From NCBI GenBank assembly GCA_905339165.1, contig CAJPFH010000045.1:49894-113893 (forward strand): DNA of 64,000 bases, given 5' to 3'. How positions within the stretch are numbered: position 1 is the first letter of the stretch; each line of letters starts with the position of its first letter. The translations under genes and the position numbers were made by a program. Of this stretch, positions 14,862 to 24,133 are shown in pieces. Under the pieces are notes generated by a model. It was not told the DNA's origin and searched no databases. It saw only the letters and a program-made list of their open reading frames with translations. Origin of the DNA: Flavobacteriales bacterium. GTDB taxonomy: Bacteria > Bacteroidota > Bacteroidia > Flavobacteriales_E > Vicingaceae.

Positions 14862-16154
14862 TTATAAACTCCAATAAGTAAGGGAATTAATTTTTCTTCG
14901 GTAAATACCTTTTACATCTATTAACACTCCTTTTGTGCTTAGTAAAGTAGTAAAAAAGCTTTCATCGTAGGTTAAATAAGGCTTATGGGCAACAGCTACA
15001 ATTACGGCATCGTACTCTTTATTGGGTCGGGGAACTAAGGAAAAGCCATATTCGTGTAGTAATTCTTCCGAACTGGCATAGGGGTCAACTACATCAACGG
15101 TGTTTATTCCAAACGATTTTAGTTCTTTTATAATATCAGCGACTTTAGAGTTTCGAATATCACTTACATCTTCTTTAAAGGTGGCTCCCATAACCAATAC
15201 TTTACTTTCCCGAATATTTTTATCGGCTGCAATTATTTTTTTTACCGTTTGCTTGGCAACATAAGGGCCCATGGAATCGTTTACAAATCGTCCGGAGTTA
15301 ATTACCTGTGCGTGGTAGCCAAACTCTTTCGCTTTGTATGAAAGATAATAAGGGTCTACTCCAATACAGTGTCCGCCTACCAGTCCGGGCGAGAATTTTA
15401 GAAAATTCCACTTGGTGCCAGCAGCTTCCAATACATCGTAGGTATTAATATTCATTTTGTTAAAAATGATAGAGAGTTCATTCATGAGGGCAATGTTTAC
15501 ATCGCGTTGGGTATTTTCTATAATTTTTGCGGCTTCGGCTACTTTAATGGAAGGGGCTTTGTGTACACCGGCTTGCACCACAATTTCGTATGTTTTGGCA
15601 ATATTTTCGAGTGATTCGTTGCAACAACCGGAAACTACTTTAATTACATTGTTTAGTGTGTGGTTTTTGTCACCCGGATTAATTCGTTCGGGCGAGTATC
15701 CCACTTTAAAATCTTCAGGAAAAGTTAACCCGGATACTTTTTCGAGTACAGGGATACAATCTTCTTCGGTACAACCCGGATAAACGGTAGATTCAAAAAC
15801 CACATAATCGCCTTTTTTTAGAGCTTGTGCTACGGTTTTAGAAGCGGAAATGAGTGGTCGTAAGTCGGGCAGGTTGTGTTGGTCTATGGGGGTGGGAACC
15901 GCTACCACAAAAAATCGGGATTCTTTCAATTCTTCTATGTTACAGGTAAAGTGAATATCGCAGCCTTCAAAAGCCGAATTGGCAAGTTCATTGCTGGGGT
16001 CAATGTGGTTTCGCATCATTTGAATGCGTGTTTCATTAATATCAAACCCTATTACTTTTATTTTTTTTGCAAATTCGAGAGCGATAGGAAGTCCTACATA
16101 CCCTAAGCCGATAACGGCTAATTTTGCTTCTTTGTTAATTAACTGCTGGTACAT
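14862..16154 (-). CDS. wbpA: WbpA/TviB-type UDP-N-acetylglucosamine 6-dehydrogenase
   Basis: 430 residues of the UDP-sugar dehydrogenase family: NAD-binding AVIGLGYVGLPIA near residue 14, FESTVYPGCTE, GYSPERINPGDK, and the catalytic Cys in GLVGGHCIGVDPYYL. SPERINPGDK and GHCIGVDP are the signatures of the TviB/WbpA subgroup, distinct from UDP-glucose dehydrogenases such as the product of 18729-20042. It oxidises C6 of UDP-GlcNAc (or UDP-GalNAc) to the uronate, the first step of the WbpABED route. Its ATG shares one base with the stop of the wbpB-type gene. Confidence 0.88.
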   Translation of the reverse strand: MYQQLINKEAKLAVIGLGYVGLPIALEFAKKIKVIGFDINETRIQMMRNHIDPSNELANSAFEGCDIHFTCNIEELKESRFFVVAVPTPIDQHNLPDLRPLISASKTVAQALKKGDYVVFESTVYPGCTEEDCIPVLEKVSGLTFPEDFKVGYSPERINPGDKNHTLNNVIKVVSGCCNESLENIAKTYEIVVQAGVHKAPSIKVAEAAKIIENTQRDVNIALMNELSIIFNKMNINTYDVLEAAGTKWNFLKFSPGLVGGHCIGVDPYYLSYKAKEFGYHAQVINSGRFVNDSMGPYVAKQTVKKIIAADKNIRESKVLVMGATFKEDVSDIRNSKVADIIKELKSFGINTVDVVDPYASSEELLHEYGFSLVPRPNKEYDAVIVAVAHKPYLTYDESFFTTLLSTKGVLIDVKGIYRRKINSLTYWSL

Positions 16155-17179
16155 TATTTTCTAAAATTTGTGTTTTTGATGGAATAAATACGTTGAATAA
16201 TATCTACTACTTTAAGTCCTTCCAATGCGTTGGTGGTAATGGTTGTTTTTCCTAAAAGAGTGTTGAGTACATTTTCTATTACATAACCGTGATTATTGGC
16301 CGAGCCCTTGTAGGCACCGTAGTCGTTGGCGGGGTTAGTAGGTGGTAATTCGGGCATGGTATAGTTTTTAATGTGGCAGTATTCTACTTTATCCATATAC
16401 TGCCCGCCAATTTTAATACTGCCGTTGCTTCCAATAATGGTCATGCTGCTTTCTAGGTTGGTATCCCATACGGCTGTAGAATAGTTGATGCAGCCCATGC
16501 CTCCGTTTACAAAGCTAAAACTTACAAATCCGCTATCTTCGAAGGCGGTAAGATGTTTATGTGTAAAGTCGGAAAATTTACCTTGAATGTTGGTAATATC
16601 ACCAAATAACCAGTAAAGAATATCGATGAAGTGAGAGAACTGAGTGAATAGGGTTCCTCCATCTAAATCGGGCGAGCCTTTCCAGCTGTTTGCTTTGTAA
16701 TAACGTTCGTCTCGGTTCCAGTAACAGTTTAACTGCACCATAAAATTTTCGCCAATTATTTTATTTTCTATTATTTGTTTAAGCCAAACGGAAGGTGGAG
16801 AATACCGGTTTTGCATTACGCAAAATACCTGTTTGCTCATTTGCAGGGCTTTGTAAATAATTTTTTCACAGTCGGCTGTATTAAGTGCCATGGGTTTTTC
16901 TACTACAATATGTTTTCCTGCTGCTAGTGCTTTTAAACTATGAGTGGCGTGTAGCCCGTTGGGCGTACAAATATTTACCACCTCAATTTCGGGGTGAGAG
17001 TTTAGCATTTCACTTACAGAGTGGTAAAAATTTTCTTTTACATTGTTTAATCCAAGTTCTTGTGGGGTAAGATTATCGCAGAGAGCAATTAGTTCGCACT
17101 GCTCACTTCTTCGAATCATTTCGGCATGGCGTTTTCCAATATGCCCCTGGCCAATTACTGCAAATTTTATTTTATTCAT
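16154..17179 (-). CDS. wbpB: WbpB/WlbA-type UDP-N-acetylglucosaminuronate 3-dehydrogenase
   Basis: 341 residues of the Gfo/Idh/MocA family. Rossmann motif VIGQGHIGKRHAEMI at the N-terminus, VVEKPMALN near 95, and the substrate domain with LDGGTLFTQFSHFIDILYW and a C-terminal NNHGYVIENVL. WbpB oxidises the C3 hydroxyl of UDP-GlcNAc uronate to the ketone that WbpE then aminates. It lies between the WbpD- and WbpA-type genes, 1 base after the acyltransferase, which fixes the assignment within a broad family. Confidence 0.87.
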   Translation of the reverse strand: MNKIKFAVIGQGHIGKRHAEMIRRSEQCELIALCDNLTPQELGLNNVKENFYHSVSEMLNSHPEIEVVNICTPNGLHATHSLKALAAGKHIVVEKPMALNTADCEKIIYKALQMSKQVFCVMQNRYSPPSVWLKQIIENKIIGENFMVQLNCYWNRDERYYKANSWKGSPDLDGGTLFTQFSHFIDILYWLFGDITNIQGKFSDFTHKHLTAFEDSGFVSFSFVNGGMGCINYSTAVWDTNLESSMTIIGSNGSIKIGGQYMDKVEYCHIKNYTMPELPPTNPANDYGAYKGSANNHGYVIENVLNTLLGKTTITTNALEGLKVVDIIQRIYSIKNTNFRK

Positions 17180-17180
17180 T

Positions 17181-17756
17181 TTATTTTTTTGTAACCGTAT
17201 TACTATTTAACAGGTATTGTTCTCCGCTTTCCGGGCATGTTGCCAAACCGTTAGTACCGAATTGAAGGCGATGCCCGTATTCGCTCATCCAACCTATTTG
17301 TTTGGCCGGATTTCCTACAACCAAAGCGTAGGCAGGAACTGTTTTAGTAACCACTGCACCTGCACCAATAAAGGCAAACTCGCCTATATCATGTCCGCAA
17401 ACAATGGTTGCGTTGGCACCAATAGAAGCCCCCTTTTTTACAATGGTTTTGGCGTATTGCCCTCTGCGGTTAACCGCACTGCGGGGATTTACCACGTTGG
17501 TAAACACACAAGAAGGGCCAAGAAAAACATCGTCTTCGCAGGTTACTCCGGTATATAAAGAAACATTGTTCTGAATTTTAACATTGTTGCCTAAAATAAC
17601 TTCCGGAGAAATGACTACGTTTTGTCCAATATTGCAATTTTTTCCGATGCTGCAATTGGGCATAATGTGCGAAAAATGCCAAATTTTGGTTCCTTCTCCA
17701 ATTTGGCAGCCTTCGTCTATTACTGCGGTGGGGTGTGCAAAGAAAGGTGTATTCAT
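17181..17756 (-). CDS. wbpD: WbpD/WlbB-type UDP-3-amino-sugar N-acetyltransferase
   Basis: 191 residues of the left-handed beta-helix (hexapeptide-repeat) acyltransferases: [41 protein letters not shown] and [27 protein letters not shown]. The segment [14 protein letters not shown] is typical of WbpD, which acetylates the 3-amino group of UDP-2-acetamido-3-amino-glucuronate using acetyl-CoA. It lies 4 bases after the UDP-xylose synthase gene. The last 25 residues are a short tail with two Cys ([12 protein letters not shown]). Confidence 0.9.
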   Translation of the reverse strand: MNTPFFAHPTAVIDEGCQIGEGTKIWHFSHIMPNCSIGKNCNIGQNVVISPEVILGNNVKIQNNVSLYTGVTCEDDVFLGPSCVFTNVVNPRSAVNRRGQYAKTIVKKGASIGANATIVCGHDIGEFAFIGAGAVVTKTVPAYALVVGNPAKQIGWMSEYGHRLQFGTNGLATCPESGEQYLLNSNTVTKK

Positions 17757-17760
17757 ACAA

Positions 17761-18732
17761 TTAGTGGAATTGCCTATGTTCTTTTTTATTTAACTCTTGC
17801 GGAGGAAGAGACTTAAAATATTCGTAAGTTATTTTTAGCCCTTCGGTACGGGTAATTTTTGGTTCCCAACCAAGTATTTTTTTGGCTCTCGAAATATCGG
17901 GTTGCCTTTGTTTCGGGTCATCTTGTGGCAAAGGTTGGTAAATAATTTTTTGTGAAGTGCCTGTAAGGGTTATAATTTCTTCGGCAAATTCTTTTATGGT
18001 TATTTCTTGCGGATTACCAATATTAACAGGTTCTACATAGTTAGAAAGCAGCAAACGGTATATACCTTCAATTAAATCATCAACAAAGCAAAAAGAACGA
18101 GTTTGAGAGCCATCGCCAAAAACAGTTAGGTCTTCTCCTCTAAGGGCTTGCCCAATAAAGGCGGGTAACACCCGGCCATCGTTTAAACGCATACGTGGGC
18201 CGTAGGTATTAAAGATACGGGCAATGCGCGTTTGCACTCCATGAAAGCGATGATAAGCCATCGTAATGGCTTCCTGAAATCGTTTTGCTTCATCATAAAC
18301 GCCTCTGGGGCCAATGGGGTTTACGTTTCCCCAATAGTCCTCGTTTTGAGGGTGAACCAAAGGGTCGCCATATACTTCTGAGGTAGAAGCAATGAGCATG
18401 GTGGCATTTTTCGCCTTAGCAAGTCCCAGCAAATTATGTGTGCCGAGAGAACCCACTTTCAGGGTTTGAATGGGAATTTTTAAATAGTCGATAGGACTGG
18501 CAGGAGAGGCGAAGTGCAGAATATAATCTAACGTTCCTGGAACATGTACAAATTTGGAAACATCATGATGAAAAAATTCAAATTCTTTGAGGGGAAAAAG
18601 ATGCTCAATGTTTTTTAGGTCGCCTGTAATGAGGTTATCCATTCCAATTACATGGTAATTTTCTTTCAGAAATCGTTCGCAAAGGTGCGAACCTAAAAAA
18701 CCTGCGGCTCCGGTAACTAATACTCGTTTCAT
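17761..18732 (-). CDS. uxs: UDP-glucuronate decarboxylase (UDP-xylose synthase)
   Basis: 323 residues, extended [20 protein letters not shown] at the N-terminus, [32 protein letters not shown] (the Tyr-Lys pair of the active site) and [15 protein letters not shown] are all UXS signatures. It converts UDP-GlcA to UDP-xylose. The start overlaps the ugd stop by 4 bases, and the two enzymes catalyse consecutive steps from UDP-glucose. Confidence 0.92.
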   Translation of the reverse strand: MKRVLVTGAAGFLGSHLCERFLKENYHVIGMDNLITGDLKNIEHLFPLKEFEFFHHDVSKFVHVPGTLDYILHFASPASPIDYLKIPIQTLKVGSLGTHNLLGLAKAKNATMLIASTSEVYGDPLVHPQNEDYWGNVNPIGPRGVYDEAKRFQEAITMAYHRFHGVQTRIARIFNTYGPRMRLNDGRVLPAFIGQALRGEDLTVFGDGSQTRSFCFVDDLIEGIYRLLLSNYVEPVNIGNPQEITIKEFAEEIITLTGTSQKIIYQPLPQDDPKQRQPDISRAKKILGWEPKITRTEGLKITYEYFKSLPPQELNKKEHRQFH

Positions 18733-20042
18733 TTTTCTATGGTTTTACGACCAATGCTGCTGTAGTAAAAGCCGTTTTCTTTCATAGTATCTAAGTCATA
18801 GATATTTCTTCCGTCAAAGATAACCGGATTTTTCATCAGCAATTTCATTTTATCGAAGTCGGGGGTACGAAAAAGTGGCCATTCTGTAACGATTATTAGT
18901 GCATCGGCATTTTTAAGGGCATCGTAATGGGTGGGAGCAAATTCAATTTGATTGGATAGTATATTTTGTACATTCTGCATTGCTTCGGGATCGAAGGCAG
19001 AAACAGTGGCACCCGCTTCAAGAAGCCCATTGATGATGTATAAAGAAGGGGCTTCCCTTATATCATCAGTATCTGGTTTGAATGCAAGCCCCCAAAGGGC
19101 TATTTTTTTTCCTGCAAGATTTTCTTCGAAGTATTTTTTTATCTTGGGAAGAAGGATGGTTTTTTGATTTTCATTAACTGCCATTACCGCTTCCAATATT
19201 TGAAAGGGATAGTTATTTTCTTTGCCCGATTTGGAAAGGGCCTGCACATCTTTAGGGAAACAACTTCCTCCGTAGCCAACGCCCGGAAATAAAAAGCGTT
19301 TACCGATTCTAGAGTCGGAACCAATACCTATGCGTACCATATCTACATTTGCTCCCACTTTTTCGCAGAAATTGGCAATTTCATTCATAAAAGTAATTTT
19401 GGTTGCCAAAAAAGCATTGGCCGCATATTTGGTAAGTTCGGCTGATTTTTCATCCATAAAAATAATAGGGTTTCCTTGTCGAACATAAGGTTTGTAAAGG
19501 GTTTCCATTATTTTTTTTGCTTTTTCGGACTGGGTACCAATAACCACTCTGTCGGGTTTCATAAAGTCATCTACTGCAAAACCTTCGCGCAAAAACTCAG
19601 GATTGGAAACCACATCAAATTCGTAAGGGGTATTTTTAGAAATTTCGTTTTTTACTTTTTCGGAAGTGCCTACCGGAACAGTGCTCTTATCTACAATTAC
19701 TTTATAGCTTTTCATTATTTTTCCGAGTTGATTGGCCACCCCAAGAATGTAGCTAAGGTCTGCAGAACCATCTTCACCCGGTGGGGTAGGAAGAGCCAAG
19801 AAGATAATATCGGATTGGGTTACCGCTTCTTCTAAGTGGGAGGTAAAAAAAAGTCGCCCTTGTTTAATGTTTCTCTCAAAAAGCATATCGAGGTGTGGCT
19901 CGTAAATGGGCACTACACCGCTTTGCATTTTTTTTACTTTTTCCTGGTCTATGTCAACACAAATAACGGTGTTGCCCGTTTCGGCAAAGCAAGTGCCTGT
20001 AACTAATCCAACGTAACCGGTTCCTACTATGGCAATTTTCAT
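18729..20042 (-). CDS. ugd: UDP-glucose 6-dehydrogenase
   Basis: 437 residues. [50 protein letters not shown], and the catalytic Cys in [16 protein letters not shown] are diagnostic for UDP-glucose dehydrogenase. It makes UDP-glucuronate, used by the following UDP-xylose synthase. It lies 4 bases after the aminotransferase gene in a tightly packed transcript. A second UDP-sugar dehydrogenase of another subgroup is encoded at 14862-16154. Confidence 0.95.
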   Translation of the reverse strand: MKIAIVGTGYVGLVTGTCFAETGNTVICVDIDQEKVKKMQSGVVPIYEPHLDMLFERNIKQGRLFFTSHLEEAVTQSDIIFLALPTPPGEDGSADLSYILGVANQLGKIMKSYKVIVDKSTVPVGTSEKVKNEISKNTPYEFDVVSNPEFLREGFAVDDFMKPDRVVIGTQSEKAKKIMETLYKPYVRQGNPIIFMDEKSAELTKYAANAFLATKITFMNEIANFCEKVGANVDMVRIGIGSDSRIGKRFLFPGVGYGGSCFPKDVQALSKSGKENNYPFQILEAVMAVNENQKTILLPKIKKYFEENLAGKKIALWGLAFKPDTDDIREAPSLYIINGLLEAGATVSAFDPEAMQNVQNILSNQIEFAPTHYDALKNADALIIVTEWPLFRTPDFDKMKLLMKNPVIFDGRNIYDLDTMKENGFYYSSIGRKTIEK

Positions 20043-20046
20043 TTAC

Positions 20047-21177
20047 TTATTTATTAAAAAAGCTAAGAACACTTTGAGTAATGGTGCTGAGTTGCTCTTC
20101 GTTTAATTCGGTGTGCATGGGTAGTGAAATTACGCTTTTGCAAAGTTGCTCGGTTACCGGAAAATCGCCTGACTTGTACCGGTTACTTGAATAAGCTTTT
20201 TGCATGTGTAAAGGAACAGGGTAATAAATCATGGCCGGAATATTTTTTGATTGCAGGTAATTTCTGAGTTCATCGCGGCTGGCCCCTTCTATTTTTAGAG
20301 TGTATTGGTGAAACACATGATTTGACTTCGGAAAACGTGCCGGAATGGTGATGTTTGGGTGTTTGGCAAAAGCACGATCGTAGAACATTGCTGCTTGGTT
20401 TCTTGCTTCTGCGTACGCATCTAATTGTTTAAGTTTTATTCTGAGGATGGCTGCTTGTATACTGTCTAAGCGAGAATTAACACCTATTTCATCATGGTAA
20501 TATTGCACACTTTGACCGTGGTTTGCAATCATTTTTATTTTCTCGGCCAGTGTGTCATCATTGGTAAAAAGGGCACCCCCATCGCCATAACAGCCCAAAT
20601 TTTTTGAAGGGAAAAAAGAGGTACAGCCTATATCTCCAATGGTTCCTGTTTTTACTTTTTTACCGTTGCTAAAAGTGTAATCGCAGCCAATGGCTTGTGC
20701 TACGTCTTCTATTATGAATAAATTGTGTTTTTTGGCAAGGTTCATCAGAGGTTCCATATCGGCTGCCTGCCCAAAAAGGTGTACCGGAACGATGGCTTTT
20801 GTTTTTGGGGTAATGGCTTTTTCCACTGCTTCTACGTCAATGGTAAATGTATCGGGGTACACATCTACCAACACGGGAGAGAGTTTTAAAAGAGCGATGG
20901 CCTCTGCTGTGGCAACGTAAGTAAAGCTGGCGGTAATCACTTCATCACCCGGTTTTAGGTTAAGTGCCATCATTGCTATTTGCAACGCATCGGTTCCGTT
21001 GGCACAGCCGATAACGTGTTTTACCTTAAGGTAAGTAGCTAATTCTTCCTCAAACTTTTTTACTTCCGGCCCTTTAATAAAGGAAGTAGAGTCTAACACA
21101 TTGTGAATTGCAGAATCGATCTCCGATTTTATCTTTTTGTATTGGGTAGATAAATCTACCATACGTATTTCATTCAT
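20047..21177 (-). CDS. wbpE: WbpE/WlbC-type PLP aminotransferase (DegT/DnrJ/EryC1 family)
   Basis: 376 residues from the ATG at 21177; a longer frame would need a TTG three codons earlier. Opening MVDLSTQYKKIKSEID, the GCANGTDALQIAM substrate loop, EDVAQAIG, and the PLP lysine in SFFPSKNLGCYGDGGA are the family hallmarks; the sequence type is that of WbpE, which aminates the 3-keto sugar made by WbpB. It is the first gene of the tightly spaced wbpE-ugd-uxs-wbpD-wbpB-wbpA run. A TATATTCG box (7 of 8 to TAnnTTTG) is at 21202-21195. Confidence 0.9.
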   Translation of the reverse strand: MNEIRMVDLSTQYKKIKSEIDSAIHNVLDSTSFIKGPEVKKFEEELATYLKVKHVIGCANGTDALQIAMMALNLKPGDEVITASFTYVATAEAIALLKLSPVLVDVYPDTFTIDVEAVEKAITPKTKAIVPVHLFGQAADMEPLMNLAKKHNLFIIEDVAQAIGCDYTFSNGKKVKTGTIGDIGCTSFFPSKNLGCYGDGGALFTNDDTLAEKIKMIANHGQSVQYYHDEIGVNSRLDSIQAAILRIKLKQLDAYAEARNQAAMFYDRAFAKHPNITIPARFPKSNHVFHQYTLKIEGASRDELRNYLQSKNIPAMIYYPVPLHMQKAYSSNRYKSGDFPVTEQLCKSVISLPMHTELNEEQLSTITQSVLSFFNK

Positions 21178-21194
21178 AGCATTCAATTAAACTG

Positions 21195-21212
21195 CGAATA
21201 TAGTTATTTTTG
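21195..21212. promoter_or_regulatory. Overlapping divergent -7 boxes between wbpE and the outer-membrane protein gene
   Basis: Minus strand: TATATTCG at 21202-21195 for wbpE. Plus strand: a perfect TATTTTTG at 21205-21212. The plus box ends only 5 bases before the annotated ATG at 21217, which would give an almost leaderless transcript. Confidence 0.35.
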
Positions 21213-21216
21213 TACA

Positions 21217-22023
21217 ATGCGTTTAAATTCAAAAAGGCGAAACCGCTGCTATAATTGTTTGATATTAGCGAGTAGTCATATATTATGGGTACTGTTTTTA
21301 TTTATTTTCAAACCTGTTTTTGGTCAACTAACCGGTAAACAAGACAGTGCTACATTAAATATTTTATTTAAGGCCTCTTATGCGTTTCAGTTTCCTTCTA
21401 TGGATTTAGCAAAGCGATTTGGCAATAATTCTAATATATGCAGCGAAGGAGAAGTAAAGTTTGCAAGTAACTTTACCATGGGTGTAAAAGGGGCTTTTAT
21501 TTTTGGTAAGCAAGTGCGGGAAGATAGTATTTTGAATGGAATTGCAACTTCGCAGGGGTATCACATTGACAAAGGTGGAGAGTTGGCAACGGTGTATAAT
21601 GATGAGCGTGGATTTACGGTAATGGCTACCGTTGGAAAAATTTTTCCTATTTTCAAATCGAATGCAAATTCGGGACCCTTTGTTCAATTAGGAGTTGGAA
21701 TGTTGAGGCATAAAATTCGGTACGATTGGAGGCAGAGCAATTTGCCCCAACTTTCTAAGGAATTATTAAAAGGATACGACCGACTTACGTACGGACCAGC
21801 CATAGAAGTGTTTGCTGGTTATATGTATTTAAGTAAAAACCGCCTAATAAATTTTTTTGGAGGAGTAGAATATACAATGGCATGGACGAGAAACCGTAGG
21901 GGGTATAACTACGATACCATGCAGTATGATACTGTTTTACGCAAAGATGCCTTGTTGGGCATTAGGGCAGGATGGATTTTACCTATCTATCGAAAAGAAA
22001 AGAAGGAATTTTTTTATTACTAA
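21217..22023 (+). CDS. Predicted outer-membrane beta-barrel protein
   Basis: 268 residues. A basic N-terminus with a hydrophobic segment (about 15-36, ending PVFGQ) acts as an uncleaved-looking but plausible signal peptide. The rest has alternating strands rich in Gly and aromatic residues (TMGVKGAFIFG, GPFVQLGVGML, IEVFAGYMYL, NFFGGVEYTMAWT, ALLGIRAGWILPIY), as in small Bacteroidota porin-like barrels. I do not recognise a specific family. It is transcribed away from the wbp cluster and ends at a strong terminator shared with the convergent T9SS gene. Confidence 0.65.
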   Translation: MRLNSKRRNRCYNCLILASSHILWVLFLFIFKPVFGQLTGKQDSATLNILFKASYAFQFPSMDLAKRFGNNSNICSEGEVKFASNFTMGVKGAFIFGKQVREDSILNGIATSQGYHIDKGGELATVYNDERGFTVMATVGKIFPIFKSNANSGPFVQLGVGMLRHKIRYDWRQSNLPQLSKELLKGYDRLTYGPAIEVFAGYMYLSKNRLINFFGGVEYTMAWTRNRRGYNYDTMQYDTVLRKDALLGIRAGWILPIYRKEKKEFFYY

Positions 22024-22030
22024 CGATAAA

Positions 22031-22060
22031 ATAAAAACCCCCATATATGGGGGTTTTTAT
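22031..22060. terminator. Bidirectional terminator
   Basis: A perfect 30-base palindrome: ATAAAAACCCCCAT and its complement around a central AT, with T runs in both directions. It lies between the convergent genes ending at 22023 and 22081. Confidence 0.88.
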
Positions 22061-22080
22061 TGAGATTGAGAATTTGTAAT

Positions 22081-23340
22081 CTATTGTATCACTATTTTTT
22101 CCGTAATGGTGGAATGGTTATTCTTAATGGAAATCTGATATATTCCTTTTCCTTGATTTTGTAGGTCTATTGTTTCATTTAATGCATTATTTTTAGAAGC
22201 AAATTTTTCTTTGAAAACGATTTTTCCGTTGATGTCGCTTATTTCAATAAAGGTTTCTTCTGAGATTAGAGAAGAAAGTTGCAGCAAAAATTTGCCGGTA
22301 GAAGGGTTTGGAAGAATTTTTATATTTTTTGTATTGGTGGCATTTTCAATTCCCACACAAGGGTCTATTGTAATGGTAACCGAATCTAATGATTCGCAAC
22401 CTGCGGAATCGCTCACCGAAACAAAGTATTTTGTGGTATTGGTAGGGTTTGCAACAGGATTAGGGCAGTTGGTACAACTTAAACCAAGAGTAGGTGTCCA
22501 AGAGTAAAAACTTCCACCACTGGCACTAAGTTGAACGGATTGTCCATTACAAATGGTGGTGTCATCGGTAAGTGTTATAACAGGATATGCACCTACAAAA
22601 ACGGATTTTGTAATGGTGGTACTGTCGCAAAGATTTTTGGCTTGAAAAGAGATAGTACCTCCATTCGAGCCTGTTAGTGCAAATATAGAAGTGGTTCCTT
22701 GTCCGCTTATGATATTCCAACCGGAAGGCAATGTCCAAGTATAAGATGAAGCCCCTGTAACCCAGGTGGTGGAATAAGCTACAGTATCGCCCGGACATAC
22801 ACTGTCTGTTCCAATTATATTGGTGGCATTTCCAAGGGTTGAATCATACTCAAAAATTAAAGTCATTCGTTGGTTAAGACCATTGCAGGTGGCAGTATTT
22901 ACTCCTCCCCAGTTTGAGTTTCCGATACAAGGGCGAATAATATATCCCGGGTTCGGACAGTTAGAACCTGAACATGATGAAACCGGGTTTATCCAAATTT
23001 GAGTACTTGAGATGTTGCAGTAATGCCAAACATTGCCGTTGGTAGAAGGAGAAATATAGGTGGTGTTTGTGTTTAATGCATTGGCAATAGCTGCTATAAT
23101 TACAGGGTCTGTCGTAAATTTTCCGACATTATCGTAGGTTCCTTTAATGGTAACCTTTGTGTAGCATTTAGGAGTAAGTTGAGATTTAAAGGTATTCCAA
23201 TCGGTACATTTTTGTGGGGCTGCCGTCTGCCCTTGTAAAAAACTATCAGAATACATTATTACACCTTGAGCATTTACATTCAATGAAATGTTTGTAAACA
23301 TTGCAGCAAGGATAAAACAAAGTGATAAAAGTTTTTTCAT
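22081..23340 (-). CDS. T9SS type A-sorted secreted protein
   Basis: 419 residues. Signal peptide (about 1-24), then a cysteine-containing N-terminal domain (about 25-170) I do not recognise (CTDWNTFKSQL, NTTYISPSTNGNVWHYCN, CSGSNCPNPGYIIRPC). Two PKD/Ig-like segments follow (about 175-330, with GTDSVCPGDTVAY and DDTTICNGQSVQL), then a T9SS type A C-terminal domain in the last 75 residues (ILPNPSTGKFLL, DINGKIVF, GKGIYQISI). Predicted to be displayed on the cell surface. Monocistronic between two terminators. Confidence 0.82.
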   Translation of the reverse strand: MKKLLSLCFILAAMFTNISLNVNAQGVIMYSDSFLQGQTAAPQKCTDWNTFKSQLTPKCYTKVTIKGTYDNVGKFTTDPVIIAAIANALNTNTTYISPSTNGNVWHYCNISSTQIWINPVSSCSGSNCPNPGYIIRPCIGNSNWGGVNTATCNGLNQRMTLIFEYDSTLGNATNIIGTDSVCPGDTVAYSTTWVTGASSYTWTLPSGWNIISGQGTTSIFALTGSNGGTISFQAKNLCDSTTITKSVFVGAYPVITLTDDTTICNGQSVQLSASGGSFYSWTPTLGLSCTNCPNPVANPTNTTKYFVSVSDSAGCESLDSVTITIDPCVGIENATNTKNIKILPNPSTGKFLLQLSSLISEETFIEISDINGKIVFKEKFASKNNALNETIDLQNQGKGIYQISIKNNHSTITEKIVIQ

Positions 23341-23374
23341 AGTTTATTTATTTTTGGTTTACACGAAGATACAA

Positions 23375-23400
23375 AAAAAGCCCACAACAGTGAGCTTTTT
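23375..23400 (-). terminator. Terminator after clpP
   Basis: On the minus strand AAAAAGCTCAC pairs with GTGGGCTTTTT through one U-G wobble, loop TGTT, followed by T residues. It lies 16 bases after the clpP stop. Confidence 0.75.
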
Positions 23401-23415
23401 GTGAAAAAACAGGTG

Positions 23416-24114
23416 TTATTTTTCCTTTGTTCGGGTTAATACCTCATCGAGCATGCCGTATTCTTTGGCTTCTTGGGCTGTCATCCAGTAATCGCGGTCG
23501 CTGTCTTTTTCTACTTTTTCGTACGGTTGGCCGGAGTGAAGGGAAATAATATCGTATAATTCTTTTTTTAATTTTTGAATTTCACGGTGTGTAATTTCAA
23601 TTTCAGTGGCTTGGCCTTGGGCTCCTCCCATGGGTTGATGTATCATTACCCTAGAATGTTTAAGAGCAGTGCGTTTGCCTTTTTTACCTGCACACATTAA
23701 AACGGCACCCATAGAGGCCGCCATTCCTGTGCAAATGGTGGCTGTATCAGGACCAATGTATTGCATGGTGTCATAAATTCCTAATCCGGCATAAACAGAG
23801 CCTCCGGGCGAGTTAATGTAAATTTGAATATCTTTTTTGCTATCTACCGATTCTAAAAACAGAAGTTGTGCTTGTACAATATTGGCAACATAATCATTAA
23901 TGCCTACGCCTAAAAAGATAATTCTATCCATCATTAATCTCGAGAAAACATCCATGCTGGCAATGTTTAATTGTCGCTCCTCAATAATGGTTGGCGAAAT
24001 ATAATCGTTGGTAATAGAAGTGTAATTGTGCAGGGTGGCACTGCTGATGCCTTTGTGTTTTACTGCGTATTTTTCAAATTCGTTAGGATTAAACATAGGT
24101 TGATTTTTTTTCAA
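23416..24114 (-). CDS. clpP: ATP-dependent Clp protease proteolytic subunit
   Basis: 232 residues; a Met at residue 7 is an alternative start. The Ser of the catalytic triad is in CTGMAASMGAVL, the His in RVMIHQPMGGAQGQ, and the Asp in SDRDYWMTAQEAKEYGMLDEV. NSPGGSVYAGLGIYDTM is the substrate-side loop. ClpP forms the tetradecameric proteolytic chamber fed by ClpX or ClpA. It follows the trigger factor gene by 19 bases, the widely conserved tig-clpP order, though clpX does not follow here. Confidence 0.96.
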   Translation of the reverse strand: MKKNQPMFNPNEFEKYAVKHKGISSATLHNYTSITNDYISPTIIEERQLNIASMDVFSRLMMDRIIFLGVGINDYVANIVQAQLLFLESVDSKKDIQIYINSPGGSVYAGLGIYDTMQYIGPDTATICTGMAASMGAVLMCAGKKGKRTALKHSRVMIHQPMGGAQGQATEIEITHREIQKLKKELYDIISLHSGQPYEKVEKDSDRDYWMTAQEAKEYGMLDEVLTRTKEK

Positions 24115-24133
24115 TGTTACGTTTTTTTGGCAA

